Shown here: positions 33,486 through 44,789 of the stretch, piece by piece
Layout: every line of letters starts with the position of its first letter
How positions within the stretch are numbered: the stretch's first letter is position 1
Assembly: GCA_963556195.1 (NCBI GenBank)
Contig: OY744522.1
Location: 37,075,983 to 37,139,982, forward strand
Source: Sepiola atlantica
Taxonomy: Eukaryota > Mollusca > Cephalopoda > Sepiida > Sepiolidae
Reading direction: 5' to 3'
Length of the DNA stretch: 64,000 nucleotides
Position numbers and translations under genes: made by a program
The notes under the pieces: generated by a model
The model's input: only the letters and a program-made list of their open reading frames with translations
What the model was told of the DNA's origin: nothing
The model's database searches: none

Positions 33486-34170
33486 ACCAGAAACCCTAAA
33501 ACAGAACCAGAAGTGGTCATGAAATCCACATTTTAACAAGATACAAAAACCAATAATTAAACATTAATTAGCAAGCATTAGAATAATTATTTTTTCATTT
33601 AGTGATTAGTTAGATTCAGCAGGTGGCTTTAGTCTGGAAACAATCTCTCATATGAACTGAGATGAGTATCAGTGGTAATAAAGGATAGCGCTTGCTATAT
33701 TCTTCCTCTTTCAAACCACGAGATGGCACAGCTATCTGACTCATCCACGGTGTTTCTTTTAACCTCAAACTTCTCTCTTGTGATGCAAACCAAAATGTCT
33801 GGCCTTGGGTTTGACAAGAAAACCCAAGGATCAAACATGGCTACAACCGCACACATGTGGACTTAACAATGTAACCCACACACATCTACAACAACACATG
33901 GACTCTCTAACCTTTTTTCTTATCCAGACTTCTGGACATAGTATCCTCTGCTACTAACTTACTTAAAGTTCAGTTGAATTCACACTTTCTATGACCCTAG
34001 TTTATTCTTTGATCTAAACCAATTCTAATGAGTCGGAAGAGTATGAGTAGGATTTATGAGGTTTGTAGGCTTAATTACATAAAAAGGCATCAAAGTGTGT
34101 GTGGAAGGGGGTAAAAAAATCAAGGATTCAGTCAGTTTTTGTTCCAACTCCACAGCCCTGATTTTTCTAA
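33486..34170. other. Spacer without recognised features
   Basis: Nothing is assignable beyond short direct words. Confidence 0.4.
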
Positions 34171-34171
34171 A

Positions 34172-34395
34172 TTCCTTGGCCTTTTGGCTAAGATCAAAGT
34201 GTAGCATCTGTTCCGATGGATACTGCACCCCATAGACTGGTATTGTCTTGGCCTTCGGGGCTTGATTTACGCCAGTCTATGGGTCTGTCCTGTGCAGTTT
34301 TAGGAGGTCAACCCTCCCAGGCTTAGCCTCCCCTCTATGGGGAGGAGTAAGTTTATTGCTTACTGCCTGAGGCGCCCCTACCGGGGAATGCCGAC
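34172..34395 (+). mobile_element. U2-snRNA-headed SINE, copy 3 (3'-truncated)
   Basis: The head TTCCTTGGCCTTTTGGCTAA is closest to true U2 (GGCCTTTTGGCTAAGATCA). The body runs to GGGGAATGCCGAC and stops, where copy 1 continues with GGGGCTGCCCAGG. Confidence 0.85.
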
Positions 34396-35090
34396 ATGTT
34401 AACGAAAATGGCCAATAAATTTGTTTTCAATGTGAGAATGAGACTTTGTCTTTCTATTCTACATTACCTCCCCTACATCCAAGAGTATTGAGGGTTCGGA
34501 ATTAATTTCATCTCAGAATTAATAGATTTATCAAAATTGCAACACGTCCATTGAAAAGTTAAGAGGGTTTGATAGTTTGCATGAAGGGTTAATACAAAAA
34601 ATAGAATTGAGATTTTCGTCAAATCTGGCATTTCACAAGTTCTAGTTTTAGACGTGGCCAAGAAATCAGATGAGATTTCGCTTACAAGATTTCTAGTTTC
34701 TCGACGAGATATGAATTTAATTCCGAGATAAACTTAATTCCGTCACCCGAGTATTCATTTCCAAAAACCAAAATATAACTCACTATTCCTGAAATTCAAA
34801 GAAAATCTCACGACAAACAATAACACAAAAAGACATACAATGTGATTGTCTTTCTCTTTCTTTTTCGATTTTATACTCTTAACAAAAACTCTTCTATCAT
34901 TTACGTCTGTGCGTGCATGTGTATGTGTGCATGTGTATGTGTGCGTGTGCATGTGTGCGTGCATCCGTACATAATTCTTTAAGCGCCAATGAATGCCCTT
35001 TTTATCCGATTTAATAGAAAGTTTCTTCTTACCGTACACATTACTAAGACTGAACATACAATTTATCTCCACCTATTTTCTTTGTTTTCA
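34396..35090. other. Spacer with a short (TG)n tract
   Basis: A TG/GCATG-rich tract lies at 34905-34970; otherwise there are no recognised features. Confidence 0.5.
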
Positions 35091-35400
35091 TATCAAATCA
35101 AATTTATTTGGCACAAAATAGCAAAGTGCAACAAGCCATGTAAAGAGAAGGTAGAATATACAAACATTCACATACAGCCTGACTGTTTGTCTAAGGCTGC
35201 TTTAAACCTGGATATGGTAGTCATCCTCACAACCCCCATCTGACAGGTTGTTCCAAAGAGTAGAAACACAGGTAGAGAATGTTGCCTTTCTTCTATTGAG
35301 AAAAAAAAGGACGGTGGTATATCTTTTGCTGGTACCTGCGGAGACTGTGACTTGGAGCTGGGGGGAAAAAACTCCCCGAAACGTAGATTTAAATTCTCGT
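35091..35400 (-). mobile_element. LINE 3' end (family F), copy 2
   Basis: On the minus strand the coding relic includes RRKATFSTCVSTLWNNLSDG and a hydrophobic FTWLVALCYF stretch before a stop near 35095. It matches 17040-17300. The clade is unknown. Confidence 0.5.
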
Positions 35401-35469
35401 TGATAATGTTTTACGCAAGAATCAAGTCTCCTTGCATCCCCCGCTGCTCAAGTGAAAACAGGTATTTTA

Positions 35470-35790
35470 TTTACTCCTCTCCAGGAGTTAGGCACAAGGC
35501 CAGTTTTATCCTACTCCCACAAGTAGGATGTGACCCAAGGTCGGGTCGGAAAGTGGGGGTTGAAAAGTCAGCGCCCGAGAGGTGGGCACTCTGACCATCA
35601 AAAATTGCCTGGGCAGCCCCGTCGGCATTCCCCGGTAGGGGCGCCTCAGGCAGTAAGCAATAAACTTACTCCTCATCAAAGAGGGGAGGCGAAGCCTGGG
35701 AGGGTGGACCTCCTAGAACTGCACAGGGCAGACCCATAGACCGGCGTAAATCAAGTCCCGAAGGACAAGACAATACAAGTCTATGGGGTA
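35470..35790 (-). mobile_element. U2-snRNA-headed SINE, copy 4 (head missing)
   Basis: The complete body with the CCAGCGCCCGAGAG subfamily insert is present. The sequence stops at CTATGGGGTACC, just short of the U2-derived head, so it is 5'-truncated. Confidence 0.85.
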
Positions 35791-36480
35791 CCTAGCAAAA
35801 GTGCCAGGCGTGGCGAGTCCTGTCACCATCCTGGTTGACAACCGTTGAACACATTACGATATCTTTTTGTCGATAGGATTTATTGCTTGGGTGGCATTCT
35901 CAAGAATAGGCCGTAACAGAGTTATGTATAAAGGACGAAAGTGTCTGCTGTTAGGTTGAGAAAGGATCTTTCTTTCCTTTCTTTCCTGTACGCGTGCAAA
36001 AAGGGTGATTATTGTTCTCCCTTTTCTTTCTTTCTTTTTCATTCTAAAAAGATCTTATTCATTGTGTTTCTTTTTTTCTTTTCTTACTTTTTAAAACTGA
36101 TATTTTTTCTGTTAGTTTCTTTCTTCTTTTTCTTTTTCTTAAAATGTTCTTACTTTGTCTTTTCTTTCGTATTTCTTTTAAACTTATAAAAAAAATTATG
36201 TGTATTACAAAATGTTAGGTGTTTCATGTACGTTTTTTTTTGTTTCTGTCGTCTTCGCTTGCTTTTTTTTTCTTTCCTTTTCCATTTTTTTTCTTTCCTT
36301 TTCCATTTTTTTTTCTTCCATTTTCCATTTTTTTTCTTTTTCCCTTCGTTGTTGTCCGTGATAAGCTGGCTTCTTTTTTTCACCGTCTGCCAAATAATTA
36401 TCATTTTAATGAAAATGATGGCTGGTTAAGGCACCAACGAAAAGAAGATTGATTCAGCCCAATTCTCTACAATATCATCC
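35791..36480. other. Pyrimidine-rich spacer
   Basis: 35980-36360 is strongly T/C-rich, with a short tandem repeat of TTTCTTTCCTTTTCCA near 36265-36340. No gene is seen. Confidence 0.6.
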
Positions 36481-36520
36481 CTATCCTAACCCTAACCCCA
36501 AAGAAGACACAGAAAAAAAT

Positions 36521-36576
36521 CAGAATCAACCAGTGCAGCTTGCAGTGATCATTGCAAGCTGCACTGGTTGATTCTG
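36521..36576. repeat. Perfect 24-bp palindrome (hairpin)
   Basis: Arms 36521-36544 and 36553-36576 are exact reverse complements over 24 bp around an 8-nt loop GTGATCAT. This is one of the most perfect hairpins in the window. Confidence 0.9.
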
Positions 36577-36689
36577 TCATTGCATCAATTTTGTTCCTTT
36601 TGTAGAAAAAAGAAGGAATTAAGCCAAATGAAAAAATTGAACACATCAATCTGGTAAATTCTTGATCAATAATTACATTTTTAATACAT

Positions 36690-37295
36690 TGGTATGTGAG
36701 TAATAATTACCTTTCTATGCATAGAAAGTAAGTAATAATTACCTTTTTATGCATGTAAAGTAGAAAACAATTACCTGTTTATGCAGACTTGAGTAATAAT
36801 AACCCTTTATTCATGGAACGTGAATAATTATTACCTTTTTATGTATGGAATGTGAGTAATAATTACCTTTTTATGCATGAAACTTGAGTAATTATTACCT
36901 TTTTATGCATGGAATGTGAGTAATAATTACCTTTTTATGCATGAAACTTGAGTAATTATTACCTTTTTATGCATGGAAAGTGAGTAATAATGACCTTTTT
37001 ATGCATGGAATGTGAGTAATAATTACCTTTTTATGCATGAAACTTGAGTAATTATTACCTTTTCATGCATGGAATGTGAGTAATAATTACCTTTTTATGC
37101 ATGGAATGTGAGTAATAATTACCTTTTCATGCATGAAACTTGAGTAATTATTACCTTTTCATGCATGGAATGTGAGTAATAATTACCTTTTTATGCATGG
37201 AATGTGAGTAATAATTACCTTTTCATGCATGAAACAAGTAATTATTACCTTTTTATGCATGAAAAGTGAGTAATAATTACCTTTTTATGCATGAG
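36690..37295. repeat. 32-bp satellite array, about 19 units
   Basis: Units contain AATTACCTTTTTATGCAT followed by either GGAATGTGAGTAAT or GAAACTTGAGTAATT. From about 37000 the two types follow a three-unit rhythm (one GAAACTTG unit per three), while upstream they alternate. The array ends in a short purine tract. Confidence 0.95.
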
Positions 37296-38054
37296 AAAGT
37301 GAGATAGAGGAAAAAAAGAGATAATCTCTTTGTGTTTCAGCTTTTATAGCCCCAATCTTAGCATACCCTAGCGTGGCGTAAAGGAAGATAATTAAGTCTG
37401 AGCGTCCTCTGCTATACGTATGTGTTTACGAGTGTATGGAAATGGTAGGTAATGCTGCAGTCATTCTCAAAACCAGTTAAAAACCGATTTGGACGAACTT
37501 ACAGCACTGCCCCAACACAATTTTTTAATGAATTGATATCGATTCGACGCCAAACTTTCAGATTATCACGAAAAATTCGGAAAAATGTATTTGCATCATT
37601 CAAGCTTATTTCAGCTCTCCACTACTTTTGGGGCTGCTTCCGCTCCTGCTCCAACGCTTAAAATTGGCTCCTCTAACGCTCCCCATTTTCAAAACTCAGC
37701 TGCTCCAGCTCAAACTCCTATAAAAAAGGAGCGGCTCTTTTTCAGCGCTCCATAATAAAACTGCACCTTCTTTCATAAACGTTCTATTCTGCCAATGAGT
37801 GGTCGAAGGAAGGGGTTGGCGTCAAAGGATCTTGTCAATATGGGTGGGGATGTCACTTTAAGTGTAAGACCGTAAGATAATATTTGACAAAATCTCGCTA
37901 ATATTTTGAGATGTGCTAAAGATTATAGAACATGTCGGACGAAGCATATGATTATACGAAAATTTTCGTTTCCTGAGGTATAAAATAGAAATAGAATAAT
38001 CCCTGAAGTATTTTAAAACAATTTTAATTTGTATTATATTAACAACCTATTTTT

Positions 38055-38400
38055 TCAGGGGAGAAAAATTTGACCCGATATTTTTCCTATTTATTTTGGA
38101 TGGGAATTTAGATTTGTTTTAAGTAGAAATGTGCAAGTACTTTCAAACAAATCGATTTATCCATTTTTTTTTCAATAGTACAATTTGGGGCGAAAAAAAC
38201 CCAATGAAGTTTATTTTTTAAAGATTGAATATTGTAATATTGAAAAAAATGGATAAATCGATATAGTTGGTCAAAAGTATCAATAAGTGCAATAAACATT
38301 TCTACTTAAACAATTCTTAAAATTCCATACAAAATACCAAACTTGGGAGTTGAAAATATCGGGTCAAATTTTCCTCCACCGAAAAATTAACTGGAGTAAG
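38055..38400. repeat. Fold-back element 1 in the hAT nest
   Basis: AAAATTTGACCCGATATTTT (about 38064) is inverted at about 38352-38373, and AAATCGATTTATCCATTTTT (about 38150) is inverted at about 38243-38265. The two arms meet near 38210. Confidence 0.7.
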
Positions 38401-38654
38401 TTTTCCTAGGTCGGGCAAAAACATTTATTAAAATTAAAAATTCGAATAAAAAAGGTGAAAACGTCTATATTTGAAATCTCTAACAAAAACAAACTGTTTA
38501 CAATTTTAATATTCGATAATAGATTTTTTAAGATAAAGAAAAATATCTATGCTACTTTCGGTTCTAAAAAGACAACAAATTAGTCAGAAAGTCTAATTAT
38601 TTGCTTTTTTAAATTCAAAATGTAAAATATTTTCTTTAATTTAATTAAGTTTAA

Positions 38655-39000
38655 ACATCGGTTTAATTGTAGAATAGGGACCGCTCTTTTCTTTCGCTCA
38701 TTTCGCTAGGTATTCGCCCAAATTTTGAATGAAACTGATTGTTGGTCTTAATTGTATTTTTGGCCCTGAAATAAAATACTAGTCGTGAATTTAAGAATAA
38801 CAAAATGTCGCCAAGAAGACGACTGGTAAAAATGTGGCAGGAAAGTTCAATTTGACATATGCTAAGAAATAAATTAGAATTTTTTGTCAGGACAAAATGT
38901 ACCATTTCATCCAAAAAATCGATTTTATCGAACATTTGGGTGAATACCGAGTGAAATAGGCGATAAAAAGTCCAATGACCACTATAGTACAATTGAACCT
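38655..39000. repeat. Fold-back element 2 in the hAT nest
   Basis: Arms share TAATTGTA, CATTTCGCTAGGTATTCGCC and ACATTTTGTC with their inverted counterparts near 38930-38998, with imperfect pairing throughout. Confidence 0.6.
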
Positions 39001-40370
39001 AAAATTCTTTATTTAAAAACAGGAATGAAAAGAAAAATTGGCTTATTTATTCAATCAGCAATAAACATCCTTGTCATAAATACAAAAAAAGTTCAAATCT
39101 TTAAGAAAATAACTTCAAAGACATCTATAGACTCACTGGCGCATTTGAAGACATTTGTTGCCAAATTGTCTCCTGCTTTAAGAAAACTGTCCCATCAAAA
39201 ATGTAACATATAGATGTAAAAACCTGAGAAGTTCAAATGTTCTGTTTCATATGTAACTCTCTCGTTCTTTCTCCCTCTCCCTCTCCCTTCCTCTCTCCCC
39301 CCTCTCTCTCTTTCTCCCTTATCTCATATACATTTACCAGAGATATAATTTTAAAAAATACTCAGAGAGTTTAGCTGATACTTTCTTTTCTTTTCCCTTT
39401 TTATTGCTGAATAAAAAACTAATGTTTAAAAAAAAAAATCAAATAATTTTGGAGCAGGAGCGATAAAACCATGCTCTTTAGTCCCAAATGGAGTTGCTCA
39501 TCCTCCACTCCCGCTGAATATAAAATGAGCCCTCTTCTTCGCTCCAGCAAAAAGGAGCATTCTCCTGGAGTGCGCTCCTTTTTGGAGGGCTCCGTAAAGC
39601 CCTGAGTACAACGATACCCTAATGTGGCAACTGGTCCTAGATGTTAGGAATTTAAAAATTAATTTAATTTGTGCACTGTTTTTTAACACCGGGCAAGGGT
39701 ATAAAATTTCAAAATATGATTCAGATTGTAAATAATTACATCTTCGCACTTTCCATGTTAAAAACAGCGCACAAATAGAATGAAATTAAAAATGCAATTA
39801 AAGCAAAAAAAACAAGAAATTAATTATAAAAATTTTTGTTAGTGTTAAAAGAATTAAATTGGAGAATTATTTTCATTTGCGCGCTGTTTTCAACAATGAG
39901 CAATCGAGTCTATGATATTAAAATATATTAGACTGTTGTAAGCTTCAACATTTAACTTCTTGTAGAGGAATGAATGTACCTAAAATGTTCATATATAAAC
40001 CACCTATAATAGTCAAATGCTTTTGTGAAAATAGTGCAAACAAGATAGGAAATTGATATGTTCAATGAAACTGACAGCACTAAGCTAGCTAAAGGCTGAT
40101 TGACTGCATCTACAAGGATATTTCTTCAAAAAGAAAAAAACGATAGTGAAATGTTTCACCGAAAGCGGAAATTGTAAACATTAAAAACGGTTTTGAAAAA
40201 TCGGTTTTGAAAAATCGGTTTCGGTTTTAGTGATCATTATATGAAAACTGGCTTTAATCGGTTTTATAACATCGGTTTTGAGCCCTACTAAAAACGTATT
40301 ATTTTTCACTCGAATTTTCCATGCCTGTAGTTGCTTGAAACATGGACGGCGGCACCGGGGGGGGGGGATG

Positions 40371-40512
40371 GGCTCAAGCCCCCCAACTTTTTTACTCCCC
40401 CCCCACTTTACGGTCATCAATAATGAAGTTATATATGCATGTGTTTAACCGGGCCCTCCCACTTTTTAGGAGAGCCCCCCCCAACTTTTATAACTGTCCC
40501 GCCGGTCCTGGC
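40371..40512 (+). repeat. Dispersed repeat R2, copy 1
   Basis: About 140 bp from CTCAAGCCCCCCAACTTTTT to CTGTCCCGCCGGTCCTG, with the core GGTCATCAATAATGAAGTTA and TATGCATGTGTTTAACCGGG, matches 43331-43477. Confidence 0.85.
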
Positions 40513-40597
40513 TTGAAAACTCTACTTAAGAAATTCCCCCGTTCTGTAGAACATTCACAGCAAGAACTCGTCTGGCTACAACCACAGCAAAGAACTT

Positions 40598-40599
40598 TA

Positions 40600-40634
<35 letters not shown>

Positions 40635-40640
40635 TCTCTT
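40598..40640. repeat. (CT)n microsatellite
   Basis: CT dinucleotide run inserted just before a LINE relic. Confidence 0.95.
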
Positions 40641-40644
40641 ATAA

Positions 40645-40920
40645 AACAAACAAACGAAACTTCCATGAACAAAGTTTTTTTCCTAGAACACCCTATCTGT
40701 GGAACAAGATACCACAAGTCTGATTCCAAACCTGTTACAGCATAGTCGTCTTCAAGTCTAATGTAAACAAATACTTGTTGAGCCATCCTTTTGGATAATC
40801 AATTCCTTTTAAATAATCTTCTTCCTATTTCACCCATTATTTTCAATCCTCTCATGGTTTCCGATCATCGTCCAACTGACGATCCTCGAGTGATGACACA
40901 TACGTAAAAAAAAAAAAAGA
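40645..40920 (+). mobile_element. LINE 3' end relic with poly(A)
   Basis: Frames give SFHEQSFFPRTPYLWNKIPQ and VFKSNVNKYLLSH, separated by a frameshift. This is the usual non-LTR C-terminus, followed by a UTR and an A-run at 40907-40918. Confidence 0.65.
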
Positions 40921-41944
40921 AAGAAAAATCACCTCTCGAAAAATTAAACATTTATTGTTTGGAAGAAATTTGGGGAGAAATCCCCATAGTATGGAGCCTC
41001 CTGAAAGGATTTAAAATTCAGTTTTTTTACACGTGTTACATAACTATCTCTAAAGCCTCAAATGAAGGTTAAGTATGGATTATCGTGACTGAATGTATAA
41101 TTAACCCGATAATCGCCTTGCAAAGGTCAGGTTTGGGCATGCCGTTAGAGATTATTTTGCACACTTTTAAATTCATGTGTAAGTCGGCTTCGCTAGAGAG
41201 CATATGTACACGAATAAACAAACATAACGAAATCTTGTGAACTAATATGACAAACTGAAAATTCTGCGGTGGATGAAGAACACAACAAAATGTTATGAAA
41301 ATGAAAAGCATGAATTTATTTTCTAAGATTCACCTTCATGCACTTGAGCTTTCAACAAACCTTCGTCATTTTTAAATCATCCTGCAACCCTGTCGTCTTT
41401 CTGTCCTTCTGTTCCTGTGTCCCTTTCGGTATCATCGTCTGTCACAAATGCCTGCGATTGTATTATTCCTTCCAACTTTTGAATTTCTTAGCCCTATGAT
41501 AGCGGAAAAGTAATTACAGGACAGACAGAGACGCACTATTCGTCTTTTGTATATGGAAAGGTTAGTGAAGAGTAAACTAAAATATACAACAGAGATTCTA
41601 TGGTGCGACTGAGACAATGGATGCACAAAAGTAGTTGTCTAAATAATGAGACGGGAGGGGGAAAGATATGTGGAAAGAAAATATGCAATGTCGTTTATTA
41701 TTTATATTACTGTTGCTGTCAACTCGCAGAAACGGAGACAGAAAGAGTCTGTATGTGTGTCTACATGAAAGATAAAGTGAGGCGAGAGTGTTGGTCAAAG
41801 ACAGGGAGTAAGTGTGTATGTCAATGAGAGAAAGTGTGTGTTGTGTAAATGCATGTTTCAGAGGAATAATGTGTGCGCATGTGTAAGAGAGAAAAGGGGG
41901 AAAAGAAAGAGAGAGAGAGAGAGAGAGAAGAATATATATATATA
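40921..41944. other. Spacer with simple repeats
   Basis: It contains a (GA)n tract at about 41905-41930 and no recognised gene. Confidence 0.5.
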
Positions 41945-42200
41945 TCATTTGTAGCTCCTAGAAAAAGTAGAGCACTGTAAGTGTAGTATTAACACAGCAT
42001 GACGTCACTAGCTTTAACATGCATCGTTTAACATGCATCGTTCCTTTCATTAAAAAAGTCGCTCTAGACGTTAAGCCGCCGTATAAAGTGTTAAAATTAT
42101 CACTGTTTTTTGTCCGAGTGGTTAAGGCGTCGGACTTGAGTTGCAAAATACTCGTAATCCGGGGTTTTGAATCGCATGACCGGTAGTGAATAGTCATATC

Positions 42201-42251
42201 TCTATGCTGATGAGTCCCGATTATTAAGGACGAAACATATACGTACATAGA
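42201..42251 (+). ncRNA. Type I hammerhead ribozyme, family A, weakened stem III
   Basis: Stem I TCTATG/CATAGA is perfect, the core CTGATGA is at 42207-42213, stem II is GTCC/GGAC, and GAAA is at 42232-42235. Relative to copy 1 the third stem III base is changed, leaving only two pairs (AC with GT). The predicted cleavage is after A42245. The core is intact but stability is probably reduced. Confidence 0.8.
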
Positions 42252-42266
42252 TAATAAACAATAACA

Positions 42267-42271
<5 letters not shown>

Positions 42272-42330
<59 letters not shown>
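42272..42330. repeat. (TA)n microsatellite
   Basis: TA run between the family A tail and a Helitron-type terminus. Confidence 0.98.
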
Positions 42331-42332
<2 letters not shown>

Positions 42333-42400
42333 TAGCAAGAAAACCCGGCGTTGCCCGGGATTCAGTGAGGAACCCTGTGTCTTTTTGTGTCCAGACCATA
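42331..42400 (-). mobile_element. Helitron-like 3' terminus (left end of insertion)
   Basis: Read on the minus strand, a hairpin CCGGG/CCCGG-type stem (42344-42348 with 42355-42359) is followed by 8 nt and then CTAG|T at the junction with (TA)n. A short palindrome about 10 nt before a CTRR terminus inserted between A and T is the diagnostic Helitron 3' end. The 5' end was not located. Confidence 0.55.
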
Positions 42401-43325
42401 ACACTATATTACATTTTATATTCTTATGTTTTTACATTTTATGATATTCAAATTTTTTAGGTTGGACCTTTGATTAGGTGAGGAATATAAGTGACATTTA
42501 TTGGAATCGGTAAATTTATAGTCTTCTCGTCCTTGAGGCACACCGGCATTTCCTGGAAATCAATGACGACCCCTGCGCAGTAGAGGGGGGGGGGGCGGCA
42601 TCAACATGGGGGGGGGGAGGGGCACCAATCGTATTCAAACTATCTTCCTTTCTCATAATATTTCTCAGTACTAGAACTTTAATTTGAGTCTTTAAGGCAA
42701 ACAATCAAGGAGTTGGCTCCGGGCATCAGCAGGGCATCATTAGATCTCTGTCCTGCCTTTGAGAAAATTGCCTAAAATTGATTTTATTATCACGTCGAGA
42801 AATAATAGAAAGTGCCAGTCCAAATCCGAGTTATTAACCCCGCATATGTAACGAACATTATTGTGCTTGTAACATCGCCTTCTTCTGTTTTCAATAATAT
42901 ATTCTTATTTTTATATTAAGAATATTTTTATAATCTTCCTTTTCTTTCCTTGCTGTGTTCTCATTCCCAGTCGACACTGATCTTCTAAAAAAGATGTGGA
43001 ATTCTAAATTTGGATAAAAACAAACACATGTAGCAAAGCCAAGACTGATCAACTAAGACGTTTTAACCATTTTTAGTCTTTGTAAGGAGAGCTGAACCCA
43101 TTCATCGACCAGGCCAAACTCGGATGTGGTACATCAGCCACAACAGGGAGTGAGAACAGGTAACCTACCATTGCAGTCAACCAGATCTTGTCCGTAGCTT
43201 ATCGAGACTGGTAATAGAGACCGCAACATAATAAATGGTACCTGTGGAAGCCACACACACATACGAACGAGGAAGTAAGATTACCAATGTAAAAGGTTTT
43301 AATAAAAAAACTAAATAACATTTAA
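42401..43325. other. Spacer with G-run clusters
   Basis: Two long G runs lie at about 42581-42621; otherwise there are no recognised features. Confidence 0.45.
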
Positions 43326-43330
43326 AATTG

Positions 43331-43477
43331 CTCAAGCCCCCCACTTTTTGACTCCCCCCCCCCACACTTTACGGTCATCAATAATGAAGTTATATATGCA
43401 TGTGTTTAACCGGGTCCCACACTTTTTAGGAGAGCCCCCCCCCACACTTTTATAACTGTCCCGCCGGTCCTGTACGT
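43331..43477 (+). repeat. Dispersed repeat R2, copy 2
   Basis: This matches 40371-40512 almost base for base apart from lengths of C runs. Confidence 0.85.
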
Positions 43478-43721
43478 TGTATTTATTTAAATTATTTTCT
43501 AGTTGAACTGCTGACATATATATGATCCATTATTTGATGAAATTCGCTTGCAATAAAATTGTCAGTTCTTTATGAACATTACTTTATGAAAATTGACATG
43601 AACTCAAGTGTGTAGTTTGGATGGGGTGTATTATAGAAACGGAGGGTATAGCATCCTGGCACCGAGCCTGGCTGAGAGATAGATGAATATTAGGTAGAAA
43701 GTTAGGAGAGAGACTAACAAA

Positions 43722-44529
43722 ATAGAGAGAGAGAGAGAGAAAGAGAGAGAGGGGGGGAAGAAGAGAAACGAAATAGAGAGATACAGACAAAATAAGAAGA
43801 AACAAACATAAGAGAAAGAGACAAGCAAAAGAGACAAAATAAAAAGATAGAGAGAAACGAGGAAGAAAGAGAGAAAGATGAGAGAGATGTGAAGCAGAAA
43901 GAGAGAGAGAGATGAGGAAGAAAGAGAGAAATAAGGAAGAAAGAAAGAGAGAGAGATGAGAGAGAGATGAGAGAGAAGATAGAGAGAGATGAGGAAGAGA
44001 TAGAGAGAGAAATGAGGAAGAAAGAGAAAGAGAGAAATGAGGAAGAAAGAGACAGAGAGATGAGGAAGAAAGAGAGAAATGAGGAAGAAAGAGAGAGAGA
44101 GATGAGGAAGAAAGAGAGAAATGAGGAAGAAAGAGAGAGATAAGAGAGAGAGATGAGGAAGAGATAGAGAGAGAGTGAGAGAAATGAGGAAGGAAGAGAG
44201 AGAGATGAGAGAGTAAAAAGAGAGAGAAAGAGAGAGAGAGAGAGAAATAAGGAAGAAAGAAAGAGAGAGAGATGAGAGAGAGATGAGAGAGAAGATAGAG
44301 AGAGATGAGGAAGAGATAGAGAGAGAAATGAGGAAGAAAGAGAAAGAGAGAAATGAGGAAGAAAGAGAAAGAGAGATGAGGAAGAAAGAGAGAAATGAGG
44401 AAGAAAGAGAGAGAGAGATGAGGAAGAAAGAGAGAAATGAGGAAGAAAGAGAGAGAGATAAGAGAGAGAGAGAGATGAGGAAGAGATAGAGAGAGAGAGA
44501 GAGAAATGAGGAAGGAAGAAGGAGAGATG

Positions 44530-44560
<31 letters not shown>

Positions 44561-44758
44561 GAAATAAGGAAGAAAGAAAGAGAGAGAGATGAGAGAGAGA
44601 TGAGAGAGAGAGAAGATAGAGAGAGATGAAGAAGAGATAGAGAGAGAAATGAGGAAGAAAGAGAAAGAGAGAAATGAGGAAGAAAGAGAAAGAGAGAAAT
44701 GCGGAAGAAAGAGAAAGAGAGAGAGAGATGAGGAAGAGAGAGAGAGAGAGAGTGGGGG
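43722..44758. repeat. Polypurine (GA-rich) block of about 1 kb with 316-bp super-repeat
   Basis: The plus strand is almost pure purine (GAGA, GATGAGGAAGAAAGAGAG words). The landmark GAAATAAGGAAGAAAGAAAG occurs at 43928, 44244 and 44561, spacing 316 and 317 bp. The block is therefore three copies of a super-unit rather than random drift. Confidence 0.9.
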
Positions 44759-44789
44759 ACGTGAACGTCTATTCCATTTTATCTGCGTG

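Larger units (their letters stand above)
37465..40288. mobile_element. Possible nested hAT-like element
   Basis: The left end TCTCAAAACCAGTTAAAAAC (37467 on) and right end, read inverted, TAGGGCTCAAAACCGATG (to about 40288) share an AAAACCG-rich inverted character typical of hAT ends. Inside, 37590-37760 and 39450-39606 carry clustered GCTCC/GGAGC motifs in inverted orientation. A second hAT-type end (CAGGGCTTTACGGAGCC on the minus strand) lies at 39604. No transposase frame is visible. The boundaries are tentative. Confidence 0.4.
41945..42330 (+). mobile_element. Hammerhead-bearing tRNA-headed SINE, family A, copy 2
   Basis: The module order is the same as at 7745. The tRNA-like part is better here: box A TGTCCGAGTGG (42111-42121) followed by TTAAGGCGTCGGACTTGAG, and box B-like GGTTTTGAATC (42163-42173). 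This resembles a leucine/serine-type tRNA D-arm and anticodon region. The hammerhead follows at 42201-42251 and the tail passes through ATAATAAACAATAACAAATA into (TA)n at 42272-42330. Confidence 0.75.

Noticed and set aside
36521..36576. microRNA precursor
   Set aside because: The hairpin is perfectly paired and only 56 nt long, unlike typical animal precursors with a longer imperfect stem. No conservation can be assessed here.
42111..42183. Functional tRNA gene
   Set aside because: Boxes A and B are present but there is no complete acceptor stem, and the segment is fused to a hammerhead and shared with another SINE copy. The same holds for 5495, 7911 and 28404.
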